A stretch of DNA of 64,000 nt from Magnetococcales bacterium DCbin4 (GTDB lineage: Bacteria; Pseudomonadota; Magnetococcia; Magnetococcales; UBA8363), in assembly GCA_002753735.1 (NCBI GenBank), contig PEAN01000013.1, forward strand, positions 6,625-70,624, given 5' to 3'. The notes beneath the pieces are model-generated. The model was not told the DNA's origin and did not search any database. It saw nothing but the letters and a program-made list of their open reading frames with translations. The first letter of the stretch is position 1. Each line of letters starts with the position of its first letter. Made by a program: the position numbers and the translations under genes. Of the stretch, positions 34,138 through 41,485 are shown in pieces.

Positions 34138-37100
34138 CCGATCCCAACCTTCCGGCACTTCATGGCGCTTTGGTTCATGTGCTTGCTTCAAATGGAAAAC
34201 GGTGTGGTATCGGTTTTCTGGTGGACCGGAAACGGGTATTGACCTGTGCCCATGTGGTGACCAACGCAGACCCGAATCTGCGCCAGGTACGACTTCGGTT
34301 CCCCTTCCTCAACCATGCCGAAATGATGGCCACGGTGAAATTTCTCTCTCCTGCGGCACCGCCGCCGGATGGAACCCGGACGGTCGCCAAAAACGATATT
34401 GCCGTGTTGCTATTGCCAGAGGATGCCCCTGATGGGAGCGATCCTGCCTGTCTTTTCATGGGAGAGGTGAACGATGGTGACCCGTGTTGGGTCCATGGCA
34501 TTCCCAACAAGGCCAACACCGGGGAACAATGGACCTCGGCCACCATCCATCCCTTGCAGGGCAATGGTTGGCGGGGTCTGTTCCCGGCCAACCCGAATAA
34601 ACCCATTGTCGGTGGTTACAGCGGTTCCCCGGTGACGACGACGCGGGGTCTGGTGTTGGGGATGGTGGTTGCCTTTGAGAACCCCAGCACCGAGGCATTC
34701 ATGATTCCAGCCCGTGTGTTGCGGGAGGTCTGCCCATCCCCGGAAAATTTGGTGGCAATTGAGCGCGAGCATCCCTATCTGAATCAGGGCGAGGCTTGCG
34801 AACTGGCACGCTATGCCCGTTGGGCCTTGAAAAAACATGGTGAACTGGAGTTGGTCGGTCTGGGTGGTGGCGACCTCCCCCTGGAACTGGAGGAGGTTTA
34901 TGTCCCCCTGCGTTTGGCCTTCCAGGGAATGCGGTGGGAACAGGGGGAAGGGCATTCCGGATCCGTGGAATTGCAGGATGTGTTTCGGCATTCCGCGAAC
35001 AAACCGGTCACACTCCTGGGACAACCGGGGTCCGGCAAGACCACCGCCTTGCGCAAAATGCTCTACCTGTGTCTGAAAGAAGGGGGGCAGATCCTTGGAC
35101 TGCCACCGGAGGTCTTGCCCGTATTTCTGCGCCTGCGCCGGTTTGATACCGCGCTTCTGGATCAACCGTTGGAATCTTTTATCGACATCGATCTGGCGGA
35201 AATGTCGGAAGGGGCGGACCTGCCGAAAGGGTTGGGCCAACGGTTGTGGCGGCGGGGTCATCTGCTGCTGTTATTCGATGGTCTGGATGAAATTTCCGAC
35301 CCCACTATGCGGCAACAGGTGGCTCAAAAACTTGAAAGGGAATTGTTCCAATCTTCTCACACGACAATCTGGATCGTGATTTCCAGCCGCATCGCCGGAT
35401 TCGAGCCGGTTCAGGAGCATTTTGGCAATACGTTTGGCTTTGAGGTTCAACCCTTGAATCCGAAACAAATCGAGCAGTTTGTCACCCTGTGGTTCAAGGC
35501 GGCGTTCATTAAACAGGAGCGAGGGACACCCGAGCAGGCACGGAAAAGCGCACAGGTTTTGTTGGATGGGTTGGGTCGGGAGGAAAACGCCAGTCGGCGC
35601 ATCCAGGGGCTGACCGGATCACCGCTGCTGTTGGCCCTGCTTTGCCTGGTGGTGTTGCAGGGGGGCGAGATTCCCCGGCGGCGGGTGGGGTTTTATGAAG
35701 AGTGCCTGCGGGTGTTGCTGCAACGATGGGGTGAAAAACAAAAGATGGAATCCCCCTTGTTGGACCTGGATATCGCCCAGGCGCTGCTTCAGTATGTGGC
35801 TTGGCATCTTCATGAAGCGGGACAACGGGATACCATGACCGGGAGTCAATTCGTCTTGTGGGCCGAGGATCGTCTGTTTGATTTGGGGTATCTCGCTGTG
35901 GATGGCTATGCCGTGTTGACGTGGCTGCATCATCGCACCGGGGTTTTCTCCGAATATGCGAAGGACCTTTATGGTTTCATGCACCTGGGATTTCAGGAAT
36001 ACCTGGCCGCCTGTCGTGTCGCCAGGGATCGGCAGCTATTGTCGGTTCTTTGTGGTCACGCTGGAGAACGATTTCATGGCGAAGATTGGTGGAAAGAGGT
36101 CATTTTGCTGCTGGCGGGGATGGCGGAACGGACCCTGTTTTGTGATCTGGTCGCAACCCTGTTGCCAAAGATCGAAGACTCCGAACGAGAAAATTTGTTG
36201 CGCAATTGTTTGGAGGAGGCCAAGGAGCCTGATCTGACCCCCTTTCTGGAACTGCTTCAGCCCAAGACCCCTTCTCCGGTATTGATGGCGGTATTGCGCA
36301 TCCTGAAAGGGGATCGGTGGCAAAGGGTTGCCGAATTGCAGCAACGGGTTGCCACCCTGAAACAGGCGACAACCGACCCCACCGTGAAGTATTTGTGCGA
36401 TCAGCTTTTGGCACCCCCCAAGGCCACGGACAAGGAATTTCATCTGCTGTTGATCCATGGGCCACAAGAGGCCGGGATCGTTCATGGGTGGCATCAAGAG
36501 TTGCACGGTCTTGGTTTGAATCTTTGGCCGGAACGCCAACCTTGGCGCAAAGAGATTCCACAGGTACGGCAAAAAGTCGCCGCCGCCGCTCTGTTCGTGG
36601 GTGCTTCCCCACCGCCATGGAGCGATCAACAGGTCGCCGAAGAACTTCAAGTTTTGGCCAACCGGATGAAACTATTTCTGGTTCCCTTGTCTGGGGCACC
36701 AAAACCCCTGTCGCTGCCATGGGACGCTACCTGCCCAACAGTCATCGATCCGCTTTCCCTGGCACAGGGGGTACGGGGAGCGGAAGGGACTTCCAAGATC
36801 GCCGAGTTGATTGAACCCAAAACCGGTCTCCGACTTTTGTTCATTTCTGGTGCGACGTTCACCATGGGCAGCGATGATCACGAACCTGACGAGCGCCCCG
36901 CTCATGAGGTACGATTGTCCGACTACTGGTTGGGGGAAACTCCGGTTACCAACGATCAGTATCGATGTTATCTCAGGGCTACCAAGGCTGGGGAACCTGA
37001 CTATTGGCGCAATCCTCGTTTTTCTGATCCGATGCAGCCGGTGGTCGGGGTCAGTTGGGACGATGCCCAGGCTTTTTGCCAATGGCTCAACGAGGGTTCC

Positions 37101-37535
37101 GGACAAAACTTCCGCTTTAACCTGCCCAGCGAGGCGCAATGGGAGTTTGCCGCCAGGGGGACCGATGGGCGGGACTATCCTTGGGGTAAAGAAGAACCGA
37201 CAAAAGAGCGTGCCTGCTTCGGTCAGCAATCTTCTTACGGCAAACCTGCACTCGTGGGCAGTTTCCCCGATGGGCGCGGTCCGTTTGGCCACCTGGATTT
37301 GGCGGGCAATGTGTGGGAATGGTGTTTGGATGGATGGAGTGCGGACTATCGATGGTGTACGGAGAAGAAAAAATTCAACCCGATGGGGCCTGGACGTGAT
37401 ATGAGGATTCTCCGGGGCGGGTCCTGGTTCAATCCTGCCGATCTCCTGCGTGCGGCCTATCGCCGCGGGAACCTTGCCGGGCTCCGGCGCGGCGTTGTCG
37501 GTTTCCGGGTGGCCGCTGCGCCCGCGCGCCTTTGA
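34134..37535 (+). CDS. Trypsin-NACHT-(TIR-like)-FGE protein with DGR-type variable C terminus
   Basis: This is a 1133-residue multidomain protein. Residues 1-200: trypsin-like serine protease with His40 (LTCAHVV), Asp88 (KNDIAVLL) and Ser163 (GYSGSP), a complete triad and no signal peptide. Residues ~285-640: NACHT/STAND NTPase, Walker A GQPGSGKTTAL (296-306), Walker B LLLLFDGLDEI (377-387). Residues ~640-760: helical repeat-like region. Residues ~766-890: an alpha/beta segment (HLLLIHGPQEAGIVHGWHQE) resembling a TIR-like domain. Residues ~895-1133: formylglycine-generating-enzyme/C-type-lectin fold (FTMGSDD, LPSEAQWEFAARG, LAGNVWEWCLDGW, RGGSWF, GFRVA). The last 41 codons form a putative variable region. 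I infer an intracellular ligand sensor that activates a protease. Confidence 0.88.
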   Translation: MTDPNLPALHGALVHVLASNGKRCGIGFLVDRKRVLTCAHVVTNADPNLRQVRLRFPFLNHAEMMATVKFLSPAAPPPDGTRTVAKNDIAVLLLPEDAPDGSDPACLFMGEVNDGDPCWVHGIPNKANTGEQWTSATIHPLQGNGWRGLFPANPNKPIVGGYSGSPVTTTRGLVLGMVVAFENPSTEAFMIPARVLREVCPSPENLVAIEREHPYLNQGEACELARYARWALKKHGELELVGLGGGDLPLELEEVYVPLRLAFQGMRWEQGEGHSGSVELQDVFRHSANKPVTLLGQPGSGKTTALRKMLYLCLKEGGQILGLPPEVLPVFLRLRRFDTALLDQPLESFIDIDLAEMSEGADLPKGLGQRLWRRGHLLLLFDGLDEISDPTMRQQVAQKLERELFQSSHTTIWIVISSRIAGFEPVQEHFGNTFGFEVQPLNPKQIEQFVTLWFKAAFIKQERGTPEQARKSAQVLLDGLGREENASRRIQGLTGSPLLLALLCLVVLQGGEIPRRRVGFYEECLRVLLQRWGEKQKMESPLLDLDIAQALLQYVAWHLHEAGQRDTMTGSQFVLWAEDRLFDLGYLAVDGYAVLTWLHHRTGVFSEYAKDLYGFMHLGFQEYLAACRVARDRQLLSVLCGHAGERFHGEDWWKEVILLLAGMAERTLFCDLVATLLPKIEDSERENLLRNCLEEAKEPDLTPFLELLQPKTPSPVLMAVLRILKGDRWQRVAELQQRVATLKQATTDPTVKYLCDQLLAPPKATDKEFHLLLIHGPQEAGIVHGWHQELHGLGLNLWPERQPWRKEIPQVRQKVAAAALFVGASPPPWSDQQVAEELQVLANRMKLFLVPLSGAPKPLSLPWDATCPTVIDPLSLAQGVRGAEGTSKIAELIEPKTGLRLLFISGATFTMGSDDHEPDERPAHEVRLSDYWLGETPVTNDQYRCYLRATKAGEPDYWRNPRFSDPMQPVVGVSWDDAQAFCQWLNEGSGQNFRFNLPSEAQWEFAARGTDGRDYPWGKEEPTKERACFGQQSSYGKPALVGSFPDGRGPFGHLDLAGNVWEWCLDGWSADYRWCTEKKKFNPMGPGRDMRILRGGSWFNPADLLRAAYRRGNLAGLRRGVVGFRVAAAPARL
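37413..37535 (+). other. Putative DGR variable region VR1
   Basis: The DNA from CGGGGCGGGTCCTGG to the stop is almost identical to the end of the facing gene (38231-38353), while sequence upstream and downstream is not. Over 123 bases there are 13 differences; 11 are at codon positions 1 or 2 and change nine amino acids. Seven of the changed codons lie within 12 consecutive codons (37492-back to 37462 or so). Six of the 11 sites have A in one copy. This is what adenine-directed mutagenic retrohoming of a DGR produces. The GC-rich 3' end could serve as the homing-initiation site. Confidence 0.75.
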
Positions 37536-37562
37536 TCCTTGGATTTTATTGATTTTTTTTGT

Positions 37563-37581
37563 CCAGGGGCGTAGCCCCTGG
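37563..37581. other. Hairpin downstream of VR1
   Basis: CCAGGGGC-GTA-GCCCCTGG is a perfect 8-bp stem with a 3-nt loop, 27 nt after the stop codon. It has no T-run after it on either strand, so it does not look like a classical terminator. Short hairpins just after the variable region are known target-recognition elements in DGRs. Confidence 0.6.
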
Positions 37582-37622
37582 TCGCCATCATCGTATGGCT
37601 TTTAGTTCCGCTTGCGTCCATG

Positions 37623-38018
37623 TCATGAATGGGGTTCCAATATCTCCTCGGCAGCCCGGGCCAGAAACCCGGACCGGCTCATGTGGTGTGCCTTGGCGTA
37701 ACCATCAATGCGGCGCACCAGGGGTTCCGGAAGGGTGACGTTGAAGCGCAGGGATTTGGGGCTGATGTGTGCTGGATCAATGTCTACCAGCATCCATACC
37801 CCGCCCTGGAACGCTTCCTTTGCGACCAGTTCCTCCAGCGGGCTGGGGGGCGGGATGTTCAAGTCTTCGCCGTCAAAGTGGACTTCAACCGCTTCCCGGA
37901 CCATGGCCGGGATCATGTCCCAGGCGTCGGCGGCAGAGAAACAGCAGGGGAAGTCGGGGATGGTGATGCCGTGCGCGTGATCTTCATCCCCCATATGGAC
38001 GTACACCGGATAAAGCAT
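37623..38018 (-). CDS. HicB-like antitoxin (orphan)
   Basis: This is a 131-residue protein. The N-terminal half is the HicB partial RNase-H fold: MLYPVYVHMGDEDHAHGITI, then PDFPCCFSAADAWDMIPAMVREAV. The C-terminal half is a ribbon-helix-helix DNA-binding domain: LRFNVTLPEPLVRRIDGYAKAH, then MSRSGFLARAAEEIL. HicB normally neutralises the HicA mRNA interferase encoded next to it. No intact hicA is present. The start at 38018 has GGAGGGGAAC directly upstream. The in-frame ATG at 38072 would fuse a 15-codon HicA-like leader. The gene lies between the two NACHT-FGE genes. Confidence 0.85.
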   Translation of the reverse strand: MLYPVYVHMGDEDHAHGITIPDFPCCFSAADAWDMIPAMVREAVEVHFDGEDLNIPPPSPLEELVAKEAFQGGVWMLVDIDPAHISPKSLRFNVTLPEPLVRRIDGYAKAHHMSRSGFLARAAEEILEPHS

Positions 38019-38021
38019 GTT

Positions 38022-38072
38022 CCCCTCCATTCCCAACCGGCGAAGACGATTGATGATGTCCGCACTATTCAT
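38022..38072 (-). pseudogene. Possible remnant of hicA (first ~15 codons)
   Basis: From the ATG at 38072 the frame reads MNSADIINRLRRLGMEG, resembling the usual N terminus of HicA toxins (M.S.D.I..L...GW). It then runs directly into the hicB ribosome-binding site. The rest of hicA, including the catalytic His region, is absent. An internal in-frame deletion of the toxin is the simplest explanation. Confidence 0.45.
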
Positions 38073-38192
38073 GCTGGGGATTATTCCACGCTCAGACAAG
38101 ATGACAAAGAGGGAATGATGTTGGATGATATAATGTAACGAAAAAAATATAAAATATCATCAAAATAAATATTTATTATAAAATTTCCGCTA

Positions 38193-38210
38193 ACATGGCC
38201 ACGCCAATGT
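38193..38210. other. Imperfect hairpin downstream of VR2
   Basis: On the plus strand ACATGGC-CAC-GCCAATGT forms a 7-bp stem with one bulged base and a 3-nt loop. It lies 20 nt after the stop of the cyclase-NACHT-FGE gene (minus strand). Its position and loop size match the hairpin after VR1, although the sequence differs. The region around it (38130-38190) is very A+T rich. Confidence 0.45.
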
Positions 38211-38230
38211 ATCAATCAAATTAATAATGA

Positions 38231-38353
38231 TCAAAGGCTCGCGGGCGCAACGGCCACCCGGAAACCGAAAATGTCGTCCCGGAGCCCGGCAAGGTCCCTG
38301 AAGCGATAGGCCGCACGCAGGAGATCAGCGGGATTGAACCAGGACCCGCCCCG
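38231..38353 (-). other. Putative DGR variable region VR2
   Basis: This is the counterpart of VR1 in the facing gene. Encoded residues at the changed sites are F-R-D ... D-D-I-F here against R-G-N ... R-G-V-V in VR1, and V and S against A and R at the very end. The unchanged flanks encode RGGSWF and GFRVA, the conserved edges of the FGE/C-lectin ligand pocket. VR1 and VR2 are in inverted orientation about 0.7 kb apart. Confidence 0.75.
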
Positions 38354-41293
38354 CAGAACCAGTCTGTCATCTTTGGTGACAACCGGGTCCGGCAACGTTT
38401 CTTCCAGGGGCGGCAGATTATCTTGATAGATCGTATGCTGCCATTCCCAGATGTTGCCCGCAAGGTCGCTGTGGCCACAAGGTCCATCTCCCGCCGGATA
38501 AATCCCCACCGGCGTGGGTGCCCCGACGTTGCGATTGAAATTGGCCAAATCGGGAGTTGGTTCGGGCGTACCCCACGGATAGCCTCCGGTCGATGGTTGG
38601 GCCGCCTTCTGCCATAAGACTTCGGCAGGGAGGCAGAGTTTCATTTTCTTCTGGTCGCTCAACCAGCGGCAATAGGCCATGGCTTCAAACCAGGAGACCC
38701 CGGTGACCGGGCGGGTGGGGTACTGGAGCTGTGCATCCCATTCTTCTGGCGTCGTCCAGCCTCGTTTGTCTCGTATTCTTGACCACTGCTCATCCCACCA
38801 GCGGGGATCCCGGTAGCCATCGCCATGGTCCACAAACTCTTGATATTCCATCACCGTAACCGGAAATTTCCGCAGTCGCCAACCGCCGGTTCCGGGAACC
38901 TCGATCAGGTACTTCGGATCGGCAAACAGTTCCCGGGCCAGGCGCGGATCACCGCCCCGGCCCAACGCCTCGGCCGCTGCGATGCGATCAGTGATTGGAA
39001 CCTGGGCTGCACCTTCGAGGGTAAATATTTTCAGCACCTGGGTCATGATTTCGTGTTCGGGTTCGCGTATTTGTGGGGGGATACTGTAGCCGTAGACCCC
39101 CAGCGGGGCCAGCAAACACCCCAGAATACCCGCAACCTTGGCATCCTGGGCCAGAGTGTGCTGTTCACCACGCTCGGCGAGTACCCGGTTGAGCAGAAGA
39201 TCCACCCGCCGCCGTCCCCCTTCGTCAAACAGGGCACCCGGAAAAAATTCCACTGTCTCCCGCCATTGGGAATCGTCCAGCCGGGGTTGAATGACCGGCC
39301 ACCAATCCTCTGTGGGATCTTCTCCATCACCTAAAAAAGTTAGGGCATAGGCTGCCAGATATTCCTGGAAGGTGAGGTGCCAAAATTTCAATCTTTGGTC
39401 GCCCAACTCCTCCACAATGCCACTGTTCAGACATTCAAATACCAACCATTGTCGGCCAAGGCGTACCTGATCCGCATTTTTCTTTAATGAAGGAAAAAAT
39501 CGCGCCACCAGGGGTTGGATCACTTCAGCCCCATCCTGCACCTCGTACACCACGTTTTTTTTGTTGTCCTTGCCGATCATCATGGCCAGGGCCAGGGTGG
39601 CAAAGGCTTCGAACACAAACCGACTTTCATCCACCCGTTCCATCGCGTCGCCCAACCCCGGTTGGCGCTGGAACCAGGATTGGCGTTGTCTCCGACGGGC
39701 GTCGATCAGCCAGCGCAACACCGCCTGATAGACGCGGGAGCGCCCCTCCGGCAGCCGCCCTTCGTTCCAGTGGATCACGCACAGGCAGGTGAGCATCACC
39801 GGATTGGCGGCCAACAACCGGATGGTCGGTCGGTCCAGAATGGCTTGTTGCAACGTGTGGCGATCCGTGCGCGCATGGGTTTCTTCCCCGATCAGCGCCG
39901 TCACCCAACGGTCGATGAATGCCCGAATCTGGTCATGGCCAAAGGGATCGATCACGACATGTTCAAACCCGTGCTGGCGCAACGCCGCCGCACCGAAGGG
40001 GCGACTGGTCACGATCAGGGGACATCGGTGCCAGTGTTTGGCTGCATCATGAAAAATGGCGAAAAGACGATCCCGCGCCGATGCTTCCGTCACCTCGTCC
40101 AACCCGTCCAACAACAGGATCACCTTTCCCTCATCCAGCAAGTGTTCAATCACCGCCCGACCGCCGGGGGGCAGTTCCGTGGTCTTTTCCAGTAAATCCA
40201 GCAATCGGTGGCGGGTGTCATGGGTGTTTTGCAAACCGTGGGTTTCCAGTTGCGACAGCCGCAGAAAAAGGGGAAACAAGACTTCGCCCGTCAATCCCAG
40301 ATAATGATGACGCCAGGTATCGCCATTGGGGCCGGGAATATCCAGCCAATCCTTGGCCAGCATGGCGGCGGTGAGGCGCAAAAAGGTGGTCTTGCCCGCC
40401 CCCGGTTGCCCTTCGATCAGCAGGCGGGGCGCCTTGGGGCGCAGATCGGACAACCGGACCGTGCTTCCCCATCCCCCGTTGTGCCGTTTCTCTATGCCGC
40501 TGCGGCTGCGCAATTCGGTATAAAGCTGTTCGATGTCGCAAAACATCGCTTCCCGACCGCGCCCCACCCCGGAACTGATGCCACGAAGTTCCAGTTTGCC
40601 AACACGTTCCAGCAATTCGCTCATCCAGGGGCGCAGATCGGTGACCTCGGTGGCGACTTTGGGAACCGCCTGGGGATTTCCCTCGATGATCTTGGCGATT
40701 TTTTCCTGGGTTTCCTGGATGTATCCTGGCAAGAGTTTATTATCTTTGATCGGAAATTCAACCCGTGTCCAAATCCATTCGGCGGGGATCGCCACTTCCG
40801 GGCTGTTTTTGCCGGGGTGCCGCTGCCAATCATCCATGAACCATGTGGAGGTCACCAGCACCAGGGGACGTTCTGGACGCTGTGCCAACAATATTCGGGG
40901 CCAGGGGTGGTCCACCAGCCGGTTGAGTTCGGTTTTGGCGGGGGAAAGGGCATGCTGGCCAACCGCCTCCACATTGCCCAATGCCAACCCGACCCGCAAT
41001 CGCAGGGGGGCGTTCGGGAACCGGGCATTGTCGGTCTCCAGTGCCCGTTCCAGATCCACGGCAAAACGCATCGCTTCTGGTGAGGAATATCCCTCCATGG
41101 GGATGTAATACCCATCCCCGGTGCTTTGCCAGGCAAATGCCCGACGCGGATCCACCCGGCCGGTGAAGGTTCTGAGTACCTTGACCAGGATGTCATCGAG
41201 ACGCAGCAGAATGTCCCGTTGTTCCGATACGGTCTTCAACCGGGAAAAACCGGCCATGTCGATCAGAATAATGGGAACAGGGGGGTCGTTCAT
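38231..41293 (-). CDS. Nucleotidyl-cyclase-like-NACHT-FGE protein with DGR-type variable C terminus
   Basis: This is a 1020-residue protein. Residues 1-190: class III nucleotidyl-cyclase-like domain, with the metal Asp12 in ILIDMAGFS and Asp60 in QSTGDGYYI. The later N..AR motif of canonical cyclases is not obvious, so activity or product is uncertain. Residues ~290-640: NACHT NTPase with Walker A EGQPGAGKTTFL (294-305) and Walker B VILLLDGLDEV (391-401). Residues ~795-1020: FGE/C-lectin fold (FPVTVMEYQEF, VTGVSWFEAMAYCRWL, DLAGNIWEWQ, RGGSWF, GFRVA). It shares the sensor half with the trypsin-NACHT protein and differs in its effector head. Probably cytoplasmic. Its 3' end faces the other gene. 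Confidence 0.87.
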   Translation of the reverse strand: MNDPPVPIILIDMAGFSRLKTVSEQRDILLRLDDILVKVLRTFTGRVDPRRAFAWQSTGDGYYIPMEGYSSPEAMRFAVDLERALETDNARFPNAPLRLRVGLALGNVEAVGQHALSPAKTELNRLVDHPWPRILLAQRPERPLVLVTSTWFMDDWQRHPGKNSPEVAIPAEWIWTRVEFPIKDNKLLPGYIQETQEKIAKIIEGNPQAVPKVATEVTDLRPWMSELLERVGKLELRGISSGVGRGREAMFCDIEQLYTELRSRSGIEKRHNGGWGSTVRLSDLRPKAPRLLIEGQPGAGKTTFLRLTAAMLAKDWLDIPGPNGDTWRHHYLGLTGEVLFPLFLRLSQLETHGLQNTHDTRHRLLDLLEKTTELPPGGRAVIEHLLDEGKVILLLDGLDEVTEASARDRLFAIFHDAAKHWHRCPLIVTSRPFGAAALRQHGFEHVVIDPFGHDQIRAFIDRWVTALIGEETHARTDRHTLQQAILDRPTIRLLAANPVMLTCLCVIHWNEGRLPEGRSRVYQAVLRWLIDARRRQRQSWFQRQPGLGDAMERVDESRFVFEAFATLALAMMIGKDNKKNVVYEVQDGAEVIQPLVARFFPSLKKNADQVRLGRQWLVFECLNSGIVEELGDQRLKFWHLTFQEYLAAYALTFLGDGEDPTEDWWPVIQPRLDDSQWRETVEFFPGALFDEGGRRRVDLLLNRVLAERGEQHTLAQDAKVAGILGCLLAPLGVYGYSIPPQIREPEHEIMTQVLKIFTLEGAAQVPITDRIAAAEALGRGGDPRLARELFADPKYLIEVPGTGGWRLRKFPVTVMEYQEFVDHGDGYRDPRWWDEQWSRIRDKRGWTTPEEWDAQLQYPTRPVTGVSWFEAMAYCRWLSDQKKMKLCLPAEVLWQKAAQPSTGGYPWGTPEPTPDLANFNRNVGAPTPVGIYPAGDGPCGHSDLAGNIWEWQHTIYQDNLPPLEETLPDPVVTKDDRLVLRGGSWFNPADLLRAAYRFRDLAGLRDDIFGFRVAVAPASL

Positions 41294-41485
41294 GAGGAGA
41301 AGGCTTTAGATTGATGTTTAGACCTTTTGATACCCATTTTTATTGGAATCATGATCATCGAATTTATCATGATTTTTATTTCTATTCAAATTGAAGTCAA
41401 TTGCTCGGGAAGGAAAAGCGCGGCAATGACCTTGGTGCAAGGTCAATCCACAGGGAGCGCCACCATGGCCTTGATGGGTGATCGG

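Noticed and set aside
37563-37581. The hairpin after the trypsin-NACHT gene as a rho-independent terminator
   Set aside because: No T-run follows the stem on either strand; the nearest T-run precedes it. A DGR-type hairpin fits better, though factor-dependent termination remains possible.
34134-41293. FGE domains as genuine formylglycine-generating enzymes or sulfatase activators
   Set aside because: They are fused to NACHT ATPases, no sulfatase gene is nearby, and I do not see the pair of active-site cysteines near the C terminus.
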